Shown one piece after another: positions 1-12,302 of a stretch of DNA of 64,000 nt; positions within the stretch are counted from its first letter, which is position 1; each line of letters opens with the position of its first letter. The DNA is taken from positions 6,400,783-6,464,782 of the forward strand of contig JAPWDM010000022.1 in assembly GCA_035578155.1 (NCBI GenBank), written 5' to 3'. The notes beneath the pieces are model-generated. The model was not told where the DNA came from and did not search any database. It was given only the letters and a program-made list of their open reading frames with translations. Both the position numbers and the translations under genes were made by a program. This DNA is from Brachynemurus nebulosus. Its lineage: Eukaryota; Arthropoda; Insecta; Neuroptera; Myrmeleontidae.

Positions 1-329
1 GCTGTTCTAGATCCATGTTAATTTTCTAAATGTTAACCCCTTGTTTTGTCTTTTTTTTACCCCATTTTTTTCTGTTTTTAACATATAAAAAAAATTATAA
101 GCAGTCGGACCATTTAAATAAAACTTTGTACTTTACATTACTAAAGCATGTAGAATAACAAGAAAAAAAATACAGCACTCTATCTTATTAGATTTTTTAC
201 TTACTGAAAAAGTTTATCGTCGCGGAATGAAAGTTTTTCTCTCATGAATAACAGAGGTTTGGAAGAAAATTTTTTTTATGTTATAAAACCCGTTCCAAAA
301 AATAATTTATTGGCCTAGACAGCTTAAAA
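1..329. other. AT-rich DNA, no feature seen
   Basis: Low-complexity AT-rich sequence with homopolymer runs. No long reading frame, splice-bounded exon or element end is visible before the transposon that starts near 332. Confidence 0.6.
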
Positions 330-331
330 TA

Positions 332-2076
332 GGGTGGGTGCACCAGTAAATGAACAGACACCAGTAAATGAACAATCTTCTTCATATTAGTGATTATTAA
401 GCATTTTACAGATCTTTTCTTATCATTAATTAATGAAGTACTCACTTTAGATGTCTGTGATGCTTTTGTGTGTTTTGATTGCTTCTCACCAGCTGCTCAA
501 TTACCAGTAGTGAACAAACAAAGTTGGCGTGTATCTGCTCTCATCAGCTGGACTTAAAAATACTAACGTAAGGTCCATGACTACCTACCTTTCATCTTAA
601 TGATTTAAGCTAACAAATTTTTATATTCATTCTAAAGTGATGAATTCAGGCTGAAATATGGTTTAGGTTTCTTTTAAAACTGTTTCCAGAATTTTAACGT
701 CAACACTTAATTTTATAATTAAGTGTTCACATACTGGTACAAAAAACTTATACATGTTCCAGTGAATGAACACTTGTTCATTCACTGGTGAAATGCATAG
801 AGTATCTTTTTTTAATATATGAAATATTCTATTAATTTTAGAGAGTGTTTGGTTTGAAAATGACAATGTAGCCTATCCACCATCCCTATGTACCAGTGGA
901 TGAACACACTTTTCTTTACTCAGTTCCCTTATAACTCTGTTGTTAGGTGAGTGTTCATTCACTAGATCTTTACAATTTTAACCTTGTTCCAGTTAATGAA
1001 CATAATAAATTCTAACTGTATAGAGTTTTAAAAACTCAGCTAACTTAGGTAATTACCTATAAGTCAAAATTTATGTAATAATAAATAAACACTATCCACT
1101 CTGAGAATTTTAATATTTTTCTTCTCAGCAAAAATCCTTTTAATTGTATCAGGACTGGGCCTTGTTACGATGGCATTTGCCTTATTTCAACACTGACTAA
1201 ACCCAAAGTTTCTAATCTTAAGTTAGCCGTAACATTTAATAAATAAAAGAGTTTTGGGTTTCTTTGGCTTAACTTCAATTTCATTTTGGAACTGACGTTT
1301 CAACTCCCATTCCAGTTATTTTTAGCGTTAGATCGGACTTTAGGATAGAAAAAACCAAAATAAAGTTATCTTAGGGTGTGTTTTTTATCTTCCTCCTAAA
1401 CTGTTTCTTATCTTAAAGTTGCTTTTATCATCTTTCTATATTATTTTGTTGTCTGTTAACGTGCTACTAAGTGTCAAATTTAATTTAATAGGAGGATAAT
1501 TTAAGAATAGGATATCTTGGTCTAACTAGAGTGAGAAATTCATACGATACTAAGCAACCATAAGCAAATTTTAACATAATAGTAACATAAGAAGAATATA
1601 AAATACATACTTCTTGCTACTAGTAAGATTTAAGTTAAGAATACCCCTTGTTGAGAGGAAGTTTGTGAGGAAGGACGCACCCTAAGATACCTAAATTGCA
1701 AATACAAACTATCATAGTTATCCGAAGAAATTTTGTTTAGGCTAGTTTATGACGGTTTATAGTTTTTGTATAAATAATAAAGGATATTTATTTATGTGAT
1801 TTGACTTTGAATTTTGTGTTCATTTACTGGTACAACCTTGTTCAATTATTGGAACAACATGTTCATTCACTGGTGTTTTCAGTAATTTAACATTTCATTT
1901 ATTGTAATATATCTATTATGTAATAAAAGTATATAATTTTCTGTCTCAAATTAAACCTTAATTTTTAAAGAATAAATGGTTAAAATTAGTTTTTTTCAAA
2001 CTATTTCTTGATACAAAAGTAAACGCTGACGAAGTAAAGAAAGTCCTTAATTGTTCATTTACTGGTGCACTCACCC
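332..2076. mobile_element. Non-autonomous TIR transposon with repeated CCAGTRAATGAACA motif
   Basis: The left end GGGTGGGTGCACCAGTAAAT and the inverted right end (GGGTGAGTGCACCAGTAAAT on the minus strand) match at 19 of 20 bases and both are flanked by TA (330-331, 2077-2078). About ten copies of a CCAGTRAATGAACA motif occur inside in both orientations: two in tandem at 350-382, an inverted pair at 757-792, and others near 892, 950, 987, 1818-1875 and 2052. No transposase frame is visible, so it is non-autonomous. The TA flanks fit a Tc1/mariner-like or related TA-targeting superfamily; that assignment is inference. Confidence 0.65.
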
Positions 2077-2324
2077 TACTAATGTATTTTATTGTAATAT
2101 TTTTTATTCTCTGAATTTAACACTGTTGAGTTGAATATAAGTATGTCTTTTTTTTACCCCGCTCGAGCAGTGTCTTTTTTATACCCCGCCCAATCCCAAC
2201 TCCTCCTGCTGTTGAATATATCAATAAATACGTTTCTATCTCATAAAGTATGTTTCCTTTATTATACCCCTGAACCTTTAACCAATATGTGTTGGTAAAT
2301 AAAAATAATAAAAAATAAATAAAA

Positions 2325-3200
2325 GTGACCGTGTCAACATGTTAAAACATTGTTGAGTCAGTCACCTACTTAAATTGCATTACAACGTCGAAACTAACCT
2401 TTTCAGTCCGAATTCGGGGACATATTTAGACACCAGAGCTTGTTTACAACAATTGGTGATTGGTTGCAAAGCTTGCAAAGTCAGATGTAAGAAATATGGA
2501 AAAAAAAAATCAATGGCACACCACATACAAAGACTAAGATATTTTATTGGTTAACATAGAGCAAGGGATAGTGTTTTACAAATTAGTAACTATGATGTAA
2601 TAAAATAACATAGGCCTATTTTAACATCTTAAATTATGTTATATCCATCAAACGAATACTTAAATTTAAAAGAAACAAGATTTCTCATCAAAAATGAGAG
2701 TGACCGAGTCAACAATAGAATTTGTTTACACCGAATATTTTTTTTTGTTGCTAAGGATACGATTATACACCTATCGAAATATCGATGCCGATTAAGTTTA
2801 GAGTCGAATAAAACCATCTCTTTTCGATTTATTATTCAATATCTGATTATGTATGCCTTAACCAAACAACAATATTCCGTCGCTGTTTTTAGATTATTTG
2901 GTCAACCCGATATATTATATAGAGCTGAAAGACATTTACAGCTGCTTAGAGTGTTTATAAACGATGAAAACGAAACCAATTGCGAAACGTTAGGTTATCT
3001 GGTCTCTTAATAACAAACATTTTTACCGATCGCGAGATGGGTGACCGACTCAACAACCCCTGACCGAGTCAAGACCATTTTACGGTATTTAATTAAAAAA
3101 TTGTGAAGGAAAAAAGCTATAATATCAAACAGTTAAAATTTTATAGTTTCTTGAACATACTATATGGGCTATTTGGCCGACTACTGGCGCAGTTACCCTA
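2325..3200. mobile_element. Transposon remnant with repeated GTGACCGAGTCAACA motif
   Basis: Five copies of a GTGACCGAGTCAACA-like motif are seen (about 2327, inverted at 2353, 2699, 3041, 3061). The segment closes with an inverted terminus ending ACCCTA at 3200; read on the minus strand this is TAGGGTAACTGCGCCAGTAG, which shares the TAGGGT...TGCrCCAGTA framework with the 332-2076 element. I could not find the matching left end, so the left boundary is set at the first motif copy. A 124-codon frame inside (2636-3010) has no recognisable domain. Confidence 0.35.
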
Positions 3201-3618
3201 TTAATAGATAGAAGTAAAACCAAATACACTAATTTCAATAAAATTACTTCGAAACTACAAATTAATTTTGCAATATAATTTTGAAAACCACAATTAGCTG
3301 TAATATTGACTTTTTAATTTTTGCTCGTTCTCCAAGGTTAATAGATAAAATTAATGATTTTTAAATATTTGTACTAAATTTTTATAAACTGAGGCGTCCG
3401 GTTGTAAAATTTGTTAAGCGACAAAATCTTAAAAATAAGAAAAATAAGTGTGATTCAATAGTTTGAATAAAATCATATATGCATATTACATTATACAAAA
3501 CAGAGCTTATTTATAGTATCTACCAGACACTGTGTATTTTCAAATTTTGTAGTAAAGCAAACGAATATGGATGAAAAATATTGTATTTTGAAAGTTAAAC
3601 CTGGGAAACACTTTATTA

Positions 3619-4327
3619 AGCGAATTTCCATTTTGGAAATTCACTTATTACAGCGGGTGCCATAAAAGACCTGAGCCCGGGACTATGGCAGAAATTTGTT
3701 TTGAGGCCTTGAGAAACCGAAAATGACCTTCACTAAAATATGTATATATGTGTCTGCGCGATAACTCTCGAACGAAGCCTCCAAACTTTACGAAATTTGG
3801 TGTGTAGGTCAAAAGTCCCAATAGCTTGGATGAGTTCGTCAGCCAGATATGTCCGATTCTTGCAAGAAAAGAATTATTTCTACACCATCGAAAAAAATTA
3901 CATACGACAAGCTTTTAAAACATTGTTCTAAGTGAACTAGTTATTGAGAAAAATTAAAAAATTTGCTGAATTTCGTTACAATAAATGCTTTATCGTTTTT
4001 GTCATTACAATAACAATATTTATATCTGTTTCATTTTTCACAATAAAAATTAACTAATTTTTCAAGAACGCGTCATCACCGATTTCGAAATTTTTTTCGC
4101 TGAGAGCTAAACTATTTTAGATGAATATAAGTTACGTTATATGAGGTCCGCTAGGGTCCGGGAGTTCCAAAAGCGCCAAAAATAAATTACCAAACCGATT
4201 TTGAAAATTTTTTCACTGTTAGAGAGTTAAACTATTTTAGATGGATTCAGGTTCTTATATGAGATCCACCAGTGTCCAATCTTTGGAAATTCGCTATGTT
4301 ATGCAGATGCTGCGACAGGGGTATTTT
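3619..4327 (+). mobile_element. Family A repeat element, copy 1 (short)
   Basis: It starts AGCGAATTTCC and immediately forms a hairpin (GAATTTCCA, 3-nt loop, TGGAAATTC at 3622-3642). It ends TTTGGAAATTCGCTATG...GACAGGGGTATTT, so GGAAATTCGCT near the 3' end is the inverse of the 5' start. The middle holds about two degenerate units of a ~110-bp tandem repeat (CGATTTTGAAAATTTTTTC, then an AAACTATTTTAGATG core, then a GGTCCGCCAGGGTCC-like part). Copy 2 is at 18611-20473 and partial copies are at 50519-51200 and 57361-57840. Terminal hairpins plus internal tandem units resemble Helentron/DINE-type elements, but the class is not proven. Confidence 0.6.
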
Positions 4328-7300
4328 TAAAATCACAACTTTGTGAGTATTTACCGTATTTACCGCATATGTAAAGCATATCTGTATGATAAATATTTTT
4401 TTTTTAAACAATTAATGATATTATTTAGTGATATAATACGAAAAACACCACTGAAACCTCATTTTTGGGCAAAGAGTAATTAAATAATAAGGTCCAATTG
4501 TAAATAATACAAATAATTCCTTTAATAAATTATTATATTGCAATGCAAACATATAACCTTTATTATAAGTGTGATGATCAGTGATATACAGTGTTGATTA
4601 ATACTCAAGTGCAGTGATCAATCAAAATAAAAAGTTTCCCAGGTTAACTTTTTAAATATAATAGTTTCCACCATGTACAAGTACGTTTTTTCGTACAAGT
4701 GATCAAATGCCGATGTTTGGCACATACTACAAATTAGCCCAAAACAGTTTTATAAAAAGTGTATCTCAATTTTTCACTTAAGAAACTTAATGAACTCTCA
4801 AAATTATGCTATTTACAAACAAAAAGTATAAATCACTTAAGTGTTACAGTCGAACGCCTTTAATTAAGAATTTTGGTTTCGCCCAAACAGTTTTTTACTA
4901 TTAAAAATAAAATACTTATAACAATTTTATTTACATAAATTATATGTTTTATTTTATACAAAATATTTTATCATTGAAAATATACAAAAATAACAGGCAT
5001 ATAATTATGAAATGAATTAGTTACCTTAAAATAATTTACATTTGAAAATTTTCAAGTTTAACCACATTTAAAAATACAACACAAATTAAATATGATACGA
5101 TCAATGCAGTATCAGAAAATTTCTACTTTTTATGGAAAGATGTAATAAGTATTTAACTAGTTAACAACTAAAGACTAGATACTTAATAGTATATATTTTT
5201 AAATACGAAAAAATAGGTATTGTCATAATCTTGTAAACATAATAATGTAACACATGACGTATACAGAAAGATAAATACACCTTTATACAGCTAACTCAAT
5301 AAACTTAGGCACAACTTTTTCAAGGAAAACTCAAGAATTTTTTGATAACAATGTAAAATTAAAATATTACAAAATTAGCTCACCTAATTTCAAATCAGGC
5401 AAAAAATGAAAATTTCTCATTCACTTTACTATTGTACAAATAACAAACCAAACTTTTAACGAACACATAAAAATATCACATATATAAAAATTTTATTTTG
5501 AAAATCTGTATAACTATATATTATTATTTTATATAAAAAAAAATAATATAATTCAATTTTTTTTAATTCAAACAGGTTACTTAAAACTTAAAAACAACTT
5601 AAAAATCATTACAATTGACGGTGAATGACAATTCATTCATTATTTTTTATTTTATTATTTGTGACGACACTTTTAAATATGGCCATACATCCGCTTCTGC
5701 ATTGCAGCAGTAATGTTTAAATTTAACCGCAAAACAATAAATCGCTTCTTACAATTACATTACTTGAAATCATTTCATTAATCATTTTTAAAAGATTTAT
5801 AGATACTAAAGTAAAATAAAAATTTAGATAAATTATTACCTAAAATTTAAAAAAAAAGTTCTACATCTTTGCTTCTTTCATATTGTTACCTTTTTAGTTA
5901 AATATTAATTGCTTAAATATTTAAAAAACAATAATAAGATACTGTAATTTACAAAATTATTTTGAATTACCATCATTTTAAATGTTATAATTTGTTATAT
6001 ATGTACATAAAATATTACTAAATTCAAAGGTCACAAATTTACAATGAGTAGATATCAATTTACTTAATAAGATGTCTGAGCGTAATCTCATAAAAATACT
6101 GATAACTATAATTTAATATATTTATGTAGAAGGTTAATTACAAACTCAATCGAACCATTAATTTGTAAAAACTCTAATTAATTATAATTAATCTATTTTC
6201 AAAATTATAAACCTTTTTTGAATATTAGCGCCATGTCAAACATGTGCATTGCTAGGTACAGGTCATTTATTTTTAATTAGAACATGGGAGTTTATGAGGT
6301 TCGCCAATCAAATGAAAACGACACTTGACTGTGGACTGCAGTATAGCCAGGTCCGGAACATTTTTCGTTTTAGATGTCTAAGTAATGTTGGAAGTGAACA
6401 AAAATATTTAAATTAATGAAAATATAAAATACCCAAGTCAAGTTTTCAGAAAAGAGAATAAAAAATAATTAATATAATCTTTTCAATTAAATATAGATAA
6501 AATAAGTATCTGAAATATATTTATTACGGTTTGTCAAAAAAAATAGATACAAATACATTAAGATTTTTGGGGCTAGAATAGATACAAATACATTAAGATT
6601 GTTTTGAAACTTAAAATTTATTCGTGTGTACTTCATTACTTTGTGTAATTGTCTTTATATATACGAGACAGCACTATTAAAAAATACATTTTTTTAATGA
6701 AAAATAAGAATCCTGCATTAAAATAAAGAATTCTGGGTGTGCCAAATTCTGAATTGAATTATGTAAAAAAGTGAAACACAAAAATTAATTTGTCTTTTTA
6801 TTCGCTAAAATTACTGGTGATAAATGCATTCCATGTAAAAAATTTACAAATTGGTGTAATATATTATTTTCTTAATTAAAGTAAATATTTTTCTTTGAGT
6901 TTTTGTGACTTTTGTTCAAATGACTTTTTGTGAGGTTTTGAAGATTGGAGTAACGTAAATTATAAAAATTTTATGCCTATGTTCGTTCAATGGACTAAAA
7001 AGATTTTTTGTATTCTCAAAAACAGTAGGTTATAGATTTTTATTTATCCGAAATTAACTATTTAAATAATTTAGATTTAATTTAGACTTAATTTATAATT
7101 CAAATAATAATTTAAAGAAATAGAAATTTCAGTGTTTCATAATCTAACAGAAAATTTTATAAATAAATAAATTCAAAAAAATTTCCATTTTAAACAATGA
7201 ACAGCCATTTTAGATTTTATTCGAGGTATTGGAGAGAGCAAGTGTATCGTGTATATAAGTAAGAAAAGAAAAAAAATTTCAAAATTACATTGTTATTGAA

Positions 7301-7607
7301 TAAAGATAAAGTGAATATGTAATCATTTAAAGTAAAGGGAGATAACACTTTCTTCTTTCGACGCCTTTTAAAACTGCCTCTAATTGATGAACAAATATAA
7401 TATAATTGGCTGATTAATTAATAAAATTATGAAATTATCTCTAACATACGTTATATGAAGGTATAATGAGCAGACGATTTATTGAAATCGCTTGGCAAAA
7501 CTCTCGTTGAATCACGTATAGTTAAATTTAGTGTTTAGTGTGGACTATTAACTCTTTATAAAACTATCTTATTACGTGTTAGTTGTGATTTTAAATTTTG
7601 GTTAGAA
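4328..7607. other. AT-rich intergenic DNA, no gene seen
   Basis: Roughly 3.3 kb with stops in every frame and no convincing exon, RNA gene or complete element. A short imperfect direct repeat of ~30 bp (AGATACAAATACATTAAGAT) occurs at 6544-6600. Confidence 0.5.
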
Positions 7608-7745
7608 ATGGAAATGACTAATTACTCTGTTCGTGAATTAGCCGATATGCATTTAATTTATGTTGAAAATCGTGATGTTGAAGATTTTCAAAATTTAATA
7701 GAGCAAGCCTTCGAAATAATGTTAGCATATCTAACGTGTCCGTGA
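7608..7745 (+). pseudogene. DUF4817-like N-terminal fragment (45 aa), truncated
   Basis: A 45-codon frame starts at the ATG at 7608 and stops at 7745. Residues 4-22 (TNYSVRELADMHLIYVENR) resemble the start of the DUF4817 helix-turn-helix domain, whose family pattern is roughly Y-(S/T)-x-x-E-x-A-D-M-H-x-x-Y-G. That domain is common at the N-terminus of insect transposon-related proteins. Here the frame loses similarity after about residue 25 and ends early, so I read it as a truncated remnant. About 90 bp of upstream sequence looks like an untranslated leader, but no element end is seen on either side. The similarity is recalled, not searched, and the call is moderate. Confidence 0.4.
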
Positions 7746-7958
7746 AACCGACTGAATGCATGTGTAGGTAAAGATAGGTAGGCAACCAATGGTTCTCAAA
7801 ATTTTTTTAAAAGTTATTTTCTTCGAAACCTTACGCTCTAGCAAAAAGTGGTATTAAGGTTTTTTGTTCAGTTTATCATATATTACTAATTGGTGTAATT
7901 TGGGACCGTCGTTACGGTTCACCTATATATAATAAAACTTTTCAAAGGATTTGTATGT

Positions 7959-8030
7959 TTAACACGTTGACGGTCGGTTGACTACTACTGACGTTGTTGT
8001 GACCACGGAGGTATGTGGAGGTGACATCTC
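7959..8030. mobile_element. piggyBac-like MITE end (isolated)
   Basis: TTAACACGTTGACGGTCGGT matches the left ends of the TTAA-flanked MITEs at 15337-15489 and 39190-39366. No matching right end lies within 1 kb, so only one end remains. The rest of 7746-8634 is AT-rich with nothing else recognised. Confidence 0.35.
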
Positions 8031-8634
8031 GTATGTGTGAATATTACAGAAATCACCTAAAAAACATCAGTACCTAAAAAAAATCATTGTGATCTCCTAA
8101 CAATTTTAAATGGAGGATATTTTTATAAAAATAATATAGGGAACAAGGGAATATTTAGCAAAGTATTTACCAATAACAAAAACTTTTTTTTGTTTTGATG
8201 TTTTTTAATGGAAACAAGAGTTATATGTATAAAAAAATTAAAATACATAAAAAATATATACATAAAATAAAAAATATATACATAAAAAAATTTTGTTTAG
8301 ACACCCATGTGTATAACATTATAATAAGGCGGATACCCATATTTAATTTTTAAAACATGATTTCTACTTATTTATGAAACGTAATTGGGTTTTTTCCTTG
8401 TGTTTCTACTCTATTGTCGCTTTTGCACAATAAAACACAACAATTAACCATTTTGATTTCCGATGGAAAACGTTGTAGTCAATTTTAATTTCACGACAAC
8501 TTTTCAAACATCCCACGTGACGCACACACACAATTAAACAATGACAGGAGGAACACCAGCGTTTGGCTTCAGATCACCTAACAAAATGACTAGTCCATAT
8601 ACGTCATTGGTTGTGACTACTACTGCACGAATTA

Positions 8635-8889
8635 AGCTGCATTCATATCTACAGACACTGAACGTCACAGGCACGTATCATGATAGACACGACAAATTAA
8701 TATTGTTTAATGATTTTCTTATGAGTATATTCATACATAGAGTGTATTCGTGTCTGTGCGGTTACACTACGTTACATATAAGTACACTCATAAAGTCATA
8801 AGAAAAGCATTAAAGTATTAAGAAATATTTATCATGTCTGCCACAGTGAGTGTCTCTGACGTTCTGTGTCTGTAAATATGATTCAATCT
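8635..8889. mobile_element. Degenerate MITE, relative of 58214-58837
   Basis: The left part (CATTCATATCTACAGACACT, then GAACGTCAC) matches the left TIR of the element at 58214-58837, and a degenerate inverse (ACGTTCTGTGTCTGTAAATA) closes it. A TTA precedes the left end at 8632-8634. It is shorter than the 58-kb copy and its right TIR is decayed. The 86-codon frame across it (8541-8801) is not a gene. Confidence 0.55.
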
Positions 8890-9240
8890 TCATTGCTATA
8901 ATGTACCGTAAACTTTAGGTACTTTTTTTATGTGTTTCAACTTAGATTTCGATTAAACTTGCTTGCACCGTTACAAACAAGAGGGCTCTAATTCAGAAAA
9001 TTGATGCACCTTAAATATTTTTTCATGGGTTCTTACGGTATAAATACTTAATTTTTGAAGTACAGCCACATTCAAAAATTATGAAATAAAAAACTCACCC
9101 ATTGATTTGGAAATCGTATTTCTACCATAGAGATAGTACATGTAGAGTAGGCAACTCCTATGCAGTATTGTAAGTGGTGGTTATGGACGGAGAAAAAAAG
9201 ATGGAAAATATCTGTTCTGTTTCAATTTTTGTTTCATGAC

Positions 9241-10497
9241 CAGTGTTGTGCTTATCTAGATAGCGTTATCTGAAATTTTATCTAGATAACGTTTTCGTTA
9301 TCTATTATCTTTTATCTAGATATTTTTAGAAGTAGTTATCTTTTATCTTATCTTTTCATTAAGCGAAGGAAAAAGATCAGATAACGACAATATATCTAGA
9401 TTTTTTCTGAAAAAAAAAAAGAAAATTGGAACTAAATTCACCATTTCCCTATATTCACTAACTGTTATGATAGAACTGGAATCATTTCCGCCATTAACTG
9501 AAATAACATTAGGTCGTGTAATATGAAATGTCGTTTTTCGACCACTTGGCCAACCATGTAATTCAGATAAATTTTGACACTTTCTTAAGCCATTAGAGAA
9601 ATGTTTAAAATCAATTCTTTAATTTTAAATAGAATTCTTGTAACTTGGAATCATTTGAGTTATTTGTTGGAATAACATTTAGTCGTTTAATATGAAATGT
9701 CGTTTTCCGAGCACTTGGTTGACCATGTAATTCAGATAAATACCGACACTTAAGCAGTTCTTTAATTTTAAATATAAATAGAATTCATTTAGTTTGGAAT
9801 GATTTCCTCCATTAGGCAGAATAACATTATATAGGTCAAAGTATATGAAAGGTCGACCATAAATATGTTTTAATCAAGTTAACCCTGCCATTTTCTGTTC
9901 TAATAAAACTAGTTGTGCTATATTGTGCTAGTCGTGTACTATCATGTGCCGTAAATAATAAAAGCTAAATCCCGAAAAAAATATTTTTATATTCAAAAAC
10001 TATTCTTTAGGTATAAAGTTAGCTCCGCCGTTATCTTTTTTTCTTTTTTTAAAAAAATGTTTTTTATTGTGCTAGACGTGTGCATCATAGGCCGTAAGTA
10101 AAAAAAAAAAAACTAAATTCCAAAACATGCAATTATTATCGCCAAAAAGATTAATTTAACCATTTTTGTAAAACGGTGCATATGACCTTAGCGGTTGCGA
10201 ACCTAACCAATAAAAAAAAAATTTAAAAAAAAAAGAAAAAAAAACATTTTTGTAATCTATTGTAATTCACACATCTTTCTGCGGACCAGAGAGGTACACC
10301 TTCATGGTCCGGCACCGGTCCGCGAATCACGGTTTGAGAAACATTGAATATGTATTATTTCTGTAAATATTATCTGTTATCTAAGATTTTATCTAGATAA
10401 CGGTTAAATTATCTGTTATCTTTATCTAGATATTTTAAATTATGTTATCTATTATCTGCTATCTAGATAATAAAATTCGATATCTTGCCCAACACTG
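9241..10497. mobile_element. hAT non-autonomous element with 8-bp TSD
   Basis: Ends CAGTGTTGTGC and, inverted, CAGTGTTGGGC are flanked by perfect 8-bp target duplications TTCATGAC (9233-9240 and 10498-10505), which is diagnostic of hAT. Both subterminal regions are packed with the palindrome TATCTAGATA or one-base variants (about seven copies). The interior has ~165-bp tandem units (9490-9860) and a decayed end of another hAT near 10290-10350 (GGTTTGAGAAACATTG). No transposase frame survives. Confidence 0.85.
9490..9860. repeat. ~165-bp tandem repeat inside the hAT element
   Basis: The phrase AATATGAAATGTCGTTTT followed by an ACCATGTAATTCAGATAAAT block occurs near 9519 and 9690, with a decayed third unit at 9823-9860. 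This gives roughly 2.3 units. Confidence 0.6.
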
Positions 10498-10939
10498 TTC
10501 ATGACGCATGCGCATTAGTAGACTTTATATGGTGCATAATTTAAATCAACTGTAGCAACTGCGCACATAGTTCAAAATAAAAAGAGATAGAAACTGTACA
10601 GTTATTTTTTATTTCTTTTTCTTGGACCAACGCATTTCTGATGGCTTGCCTGCTCTATTGTATTATCCCTACAATTTTTACTGTCTAATGCCTGTTAATT
10701 TTTTCAATCAAAGCCCTCTGGTTTATAACGATGCAAGCTTCGTTAGCTAAATTTTTCAGCGAACGCCAGCAAAAATATATGTTCGGCTTTACATATAGTG
10801 CTTTTGAACTAAGCTCATGAATAACATTTTTTGTTTTATCCCAATTTACTCGTCTTTCCCTGATTCAGCCCAGTTTACGGGATACAAACAAACTCATTCT
10901 ATGTCTAGGCCAAGCCCTAAGCGTACGTATAAAAAAATG

Positions 10940-11155
10940 TGGCTAGTCAGATACCGCTTAAGGCATTTAGTTGGTCGGTGTCGGTCACTGAATGCACGAC
11001 GTTTGTTATGTATTGTTAAGACCATTATTGCTTGAACTGCACGTAGTTCTGTCCGCTAATACGTGTTATGTAGTTGTGTGTGTGTATACTCACACAGAAG
11101 CAAACATCAAATCCACACCACTACAAACAGTGTGTACCTACACAACATAGTGGTG
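10940..11155 (+). repeat. Left arm of a long-range inverted repeat
   Basis: About 215 bp matching, inverted, 16040-16275. Shared blocks include GGCATTTAGTTGGTCGGTG, AATACGTGTT and CAGAAGCAAACATCAAA. The arms lie ~5 kb apart and could be the ends of one large element or two inverted copies of a smaller one. Frames crossing it are shadows. Confidence 0.6.
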
Positions 11156-11214
11156 GGAAGTGGAGGGTATTTTTTTGTCTACGCAGGTGTCAGTAGTACA
11201 GAGATAGCAAGTTA

Positions 11215-11342
11215 GTTTTTGATTATTCTGTGGTTTAGGCACTATATATGCCTTATGTCGTATAACAGTAACTGGTACATTAATTATCAAAATAGTGTAT
11301 TGGCTGGGTGTTTCGTCATAATCTCGCATAACCGTTAACGTG
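11215..11342. mobile_element. piggyBac-like MITE, right half only
   Basis: Inverted, this reads TTAACACGTTAACGGTTATG followed by ATTATGACGAAACACCC, matching the left part of the complete MITE at 39190-39366. TTAA follows the end at 11343-11346. The other half is missing. Confidence 0.5.
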
Positions 11343-11390
11343 TTAAACGTTAAAAATTTTATTACCCTCACTTTTTTCTAATCGTGGTCG

Positions 11391-11393
<3 letters not shown>

Positions 11394-11429
<36 letters not shown>
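11394..11429. repeat. (TA)n microsatellite
   Basis: About 17 uninterrupted AT dinucleotides directly abutting the MITE that starts at 11429. Confidence 0.95.
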
Positions 11430-11433
<4 letters not shown>

Positions 11434-11610
11434 GTAAAATAAATAAGTTTCATCCCTTTGAGAGATGGTTTATCTCGGTGTAAAATTGCCGAAGATATAA
11501 AGATTTTTTTGGAATTCGCTATCTGAGAAAATCGCATCCCAGTCAGCTCATCGCTTAATATAAATTTCTCTGAATACGCCTCTGACCAAACTAAAATTAT
11601 TCGCACCCTG
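11429..11610. mobile_element. Small MITE with AGGGTG / CACCCTG ends
   Basis: Left end AGGGTGTAAAATAA and right end ATTATTCGCACCCTG (inverted CAGGGTGCGAATAAT) are imperfect inverted repeats. The left end sits in a TA tract and the right end is followed by TATA, fitting a TA target. The 87-codon minus frame over it is not a gene. Confidence 0.45.
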
Positions 11611-12302
11611 TATAATAAACTTTTTTTTAAAAATTAAAAAAATTTTTTTTTATTTCACCACAATATGTAAACATCTGCTGACTTTTGAATTGATATGTAC
11701 TGTATTGTACAAAAAAAACCGAACCCAATTTTTCAAAAATTTTGGTTAAAATATGTTTGAAATATTTTTGTAGGTTTTTATTTCACAGGACGTTATGAAT
11801 ATTGCAAGAACCGTAACTCTGGTATTAGTATAAAATATTGTTGCATTTCTTTAATTACAAATATTTAGTTGCATTATTTTAATTACAAGTATTAATTTAA
11901 TTACAAATTACATTAAAAATTACAGATTAATTTCACCTGCAGTTGGATTTTGATAATTTTTGATAATTTAAAAATTACACTTGAATTTTCAAATAAACCA
12001 AAATAAAAACTTTCCTTTAACTGTCATAAAACATTGTTGTTAATTGTTGGTACACAAAATAGATTAAAAAGTGAATTTTTATTCATAACTGAGTAACTTT
12101 AGCGGAAAACTGTAACAGAGAATTCCAAACTTCGGCATTAATTATCATTATTGTAAAATTCTTTTACCAAATTTGTTTTATTATACCAACAAGCTGAAAC
12201 AAAACAGTACACATTTAAATAATTTATGTACCTGCGACACACATCAAAATAAGAGTAGTACATAAATACATTTTATAAGAGATACCATATAAATATACAG
12301 TA
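11611..12302. other. AT-rich intergenic DNA, no feature seen
   Basis: Poly-T/poly-A rich. No gene or element end recognised. Confidence 0.5.

Noticed and set aside
2636..3010. 124-codon frame
   Set aside because: No domain, signal or codon pattern recognised, overlaps a minus-strand frame, and lies in a motif-bearing transposon remnant.
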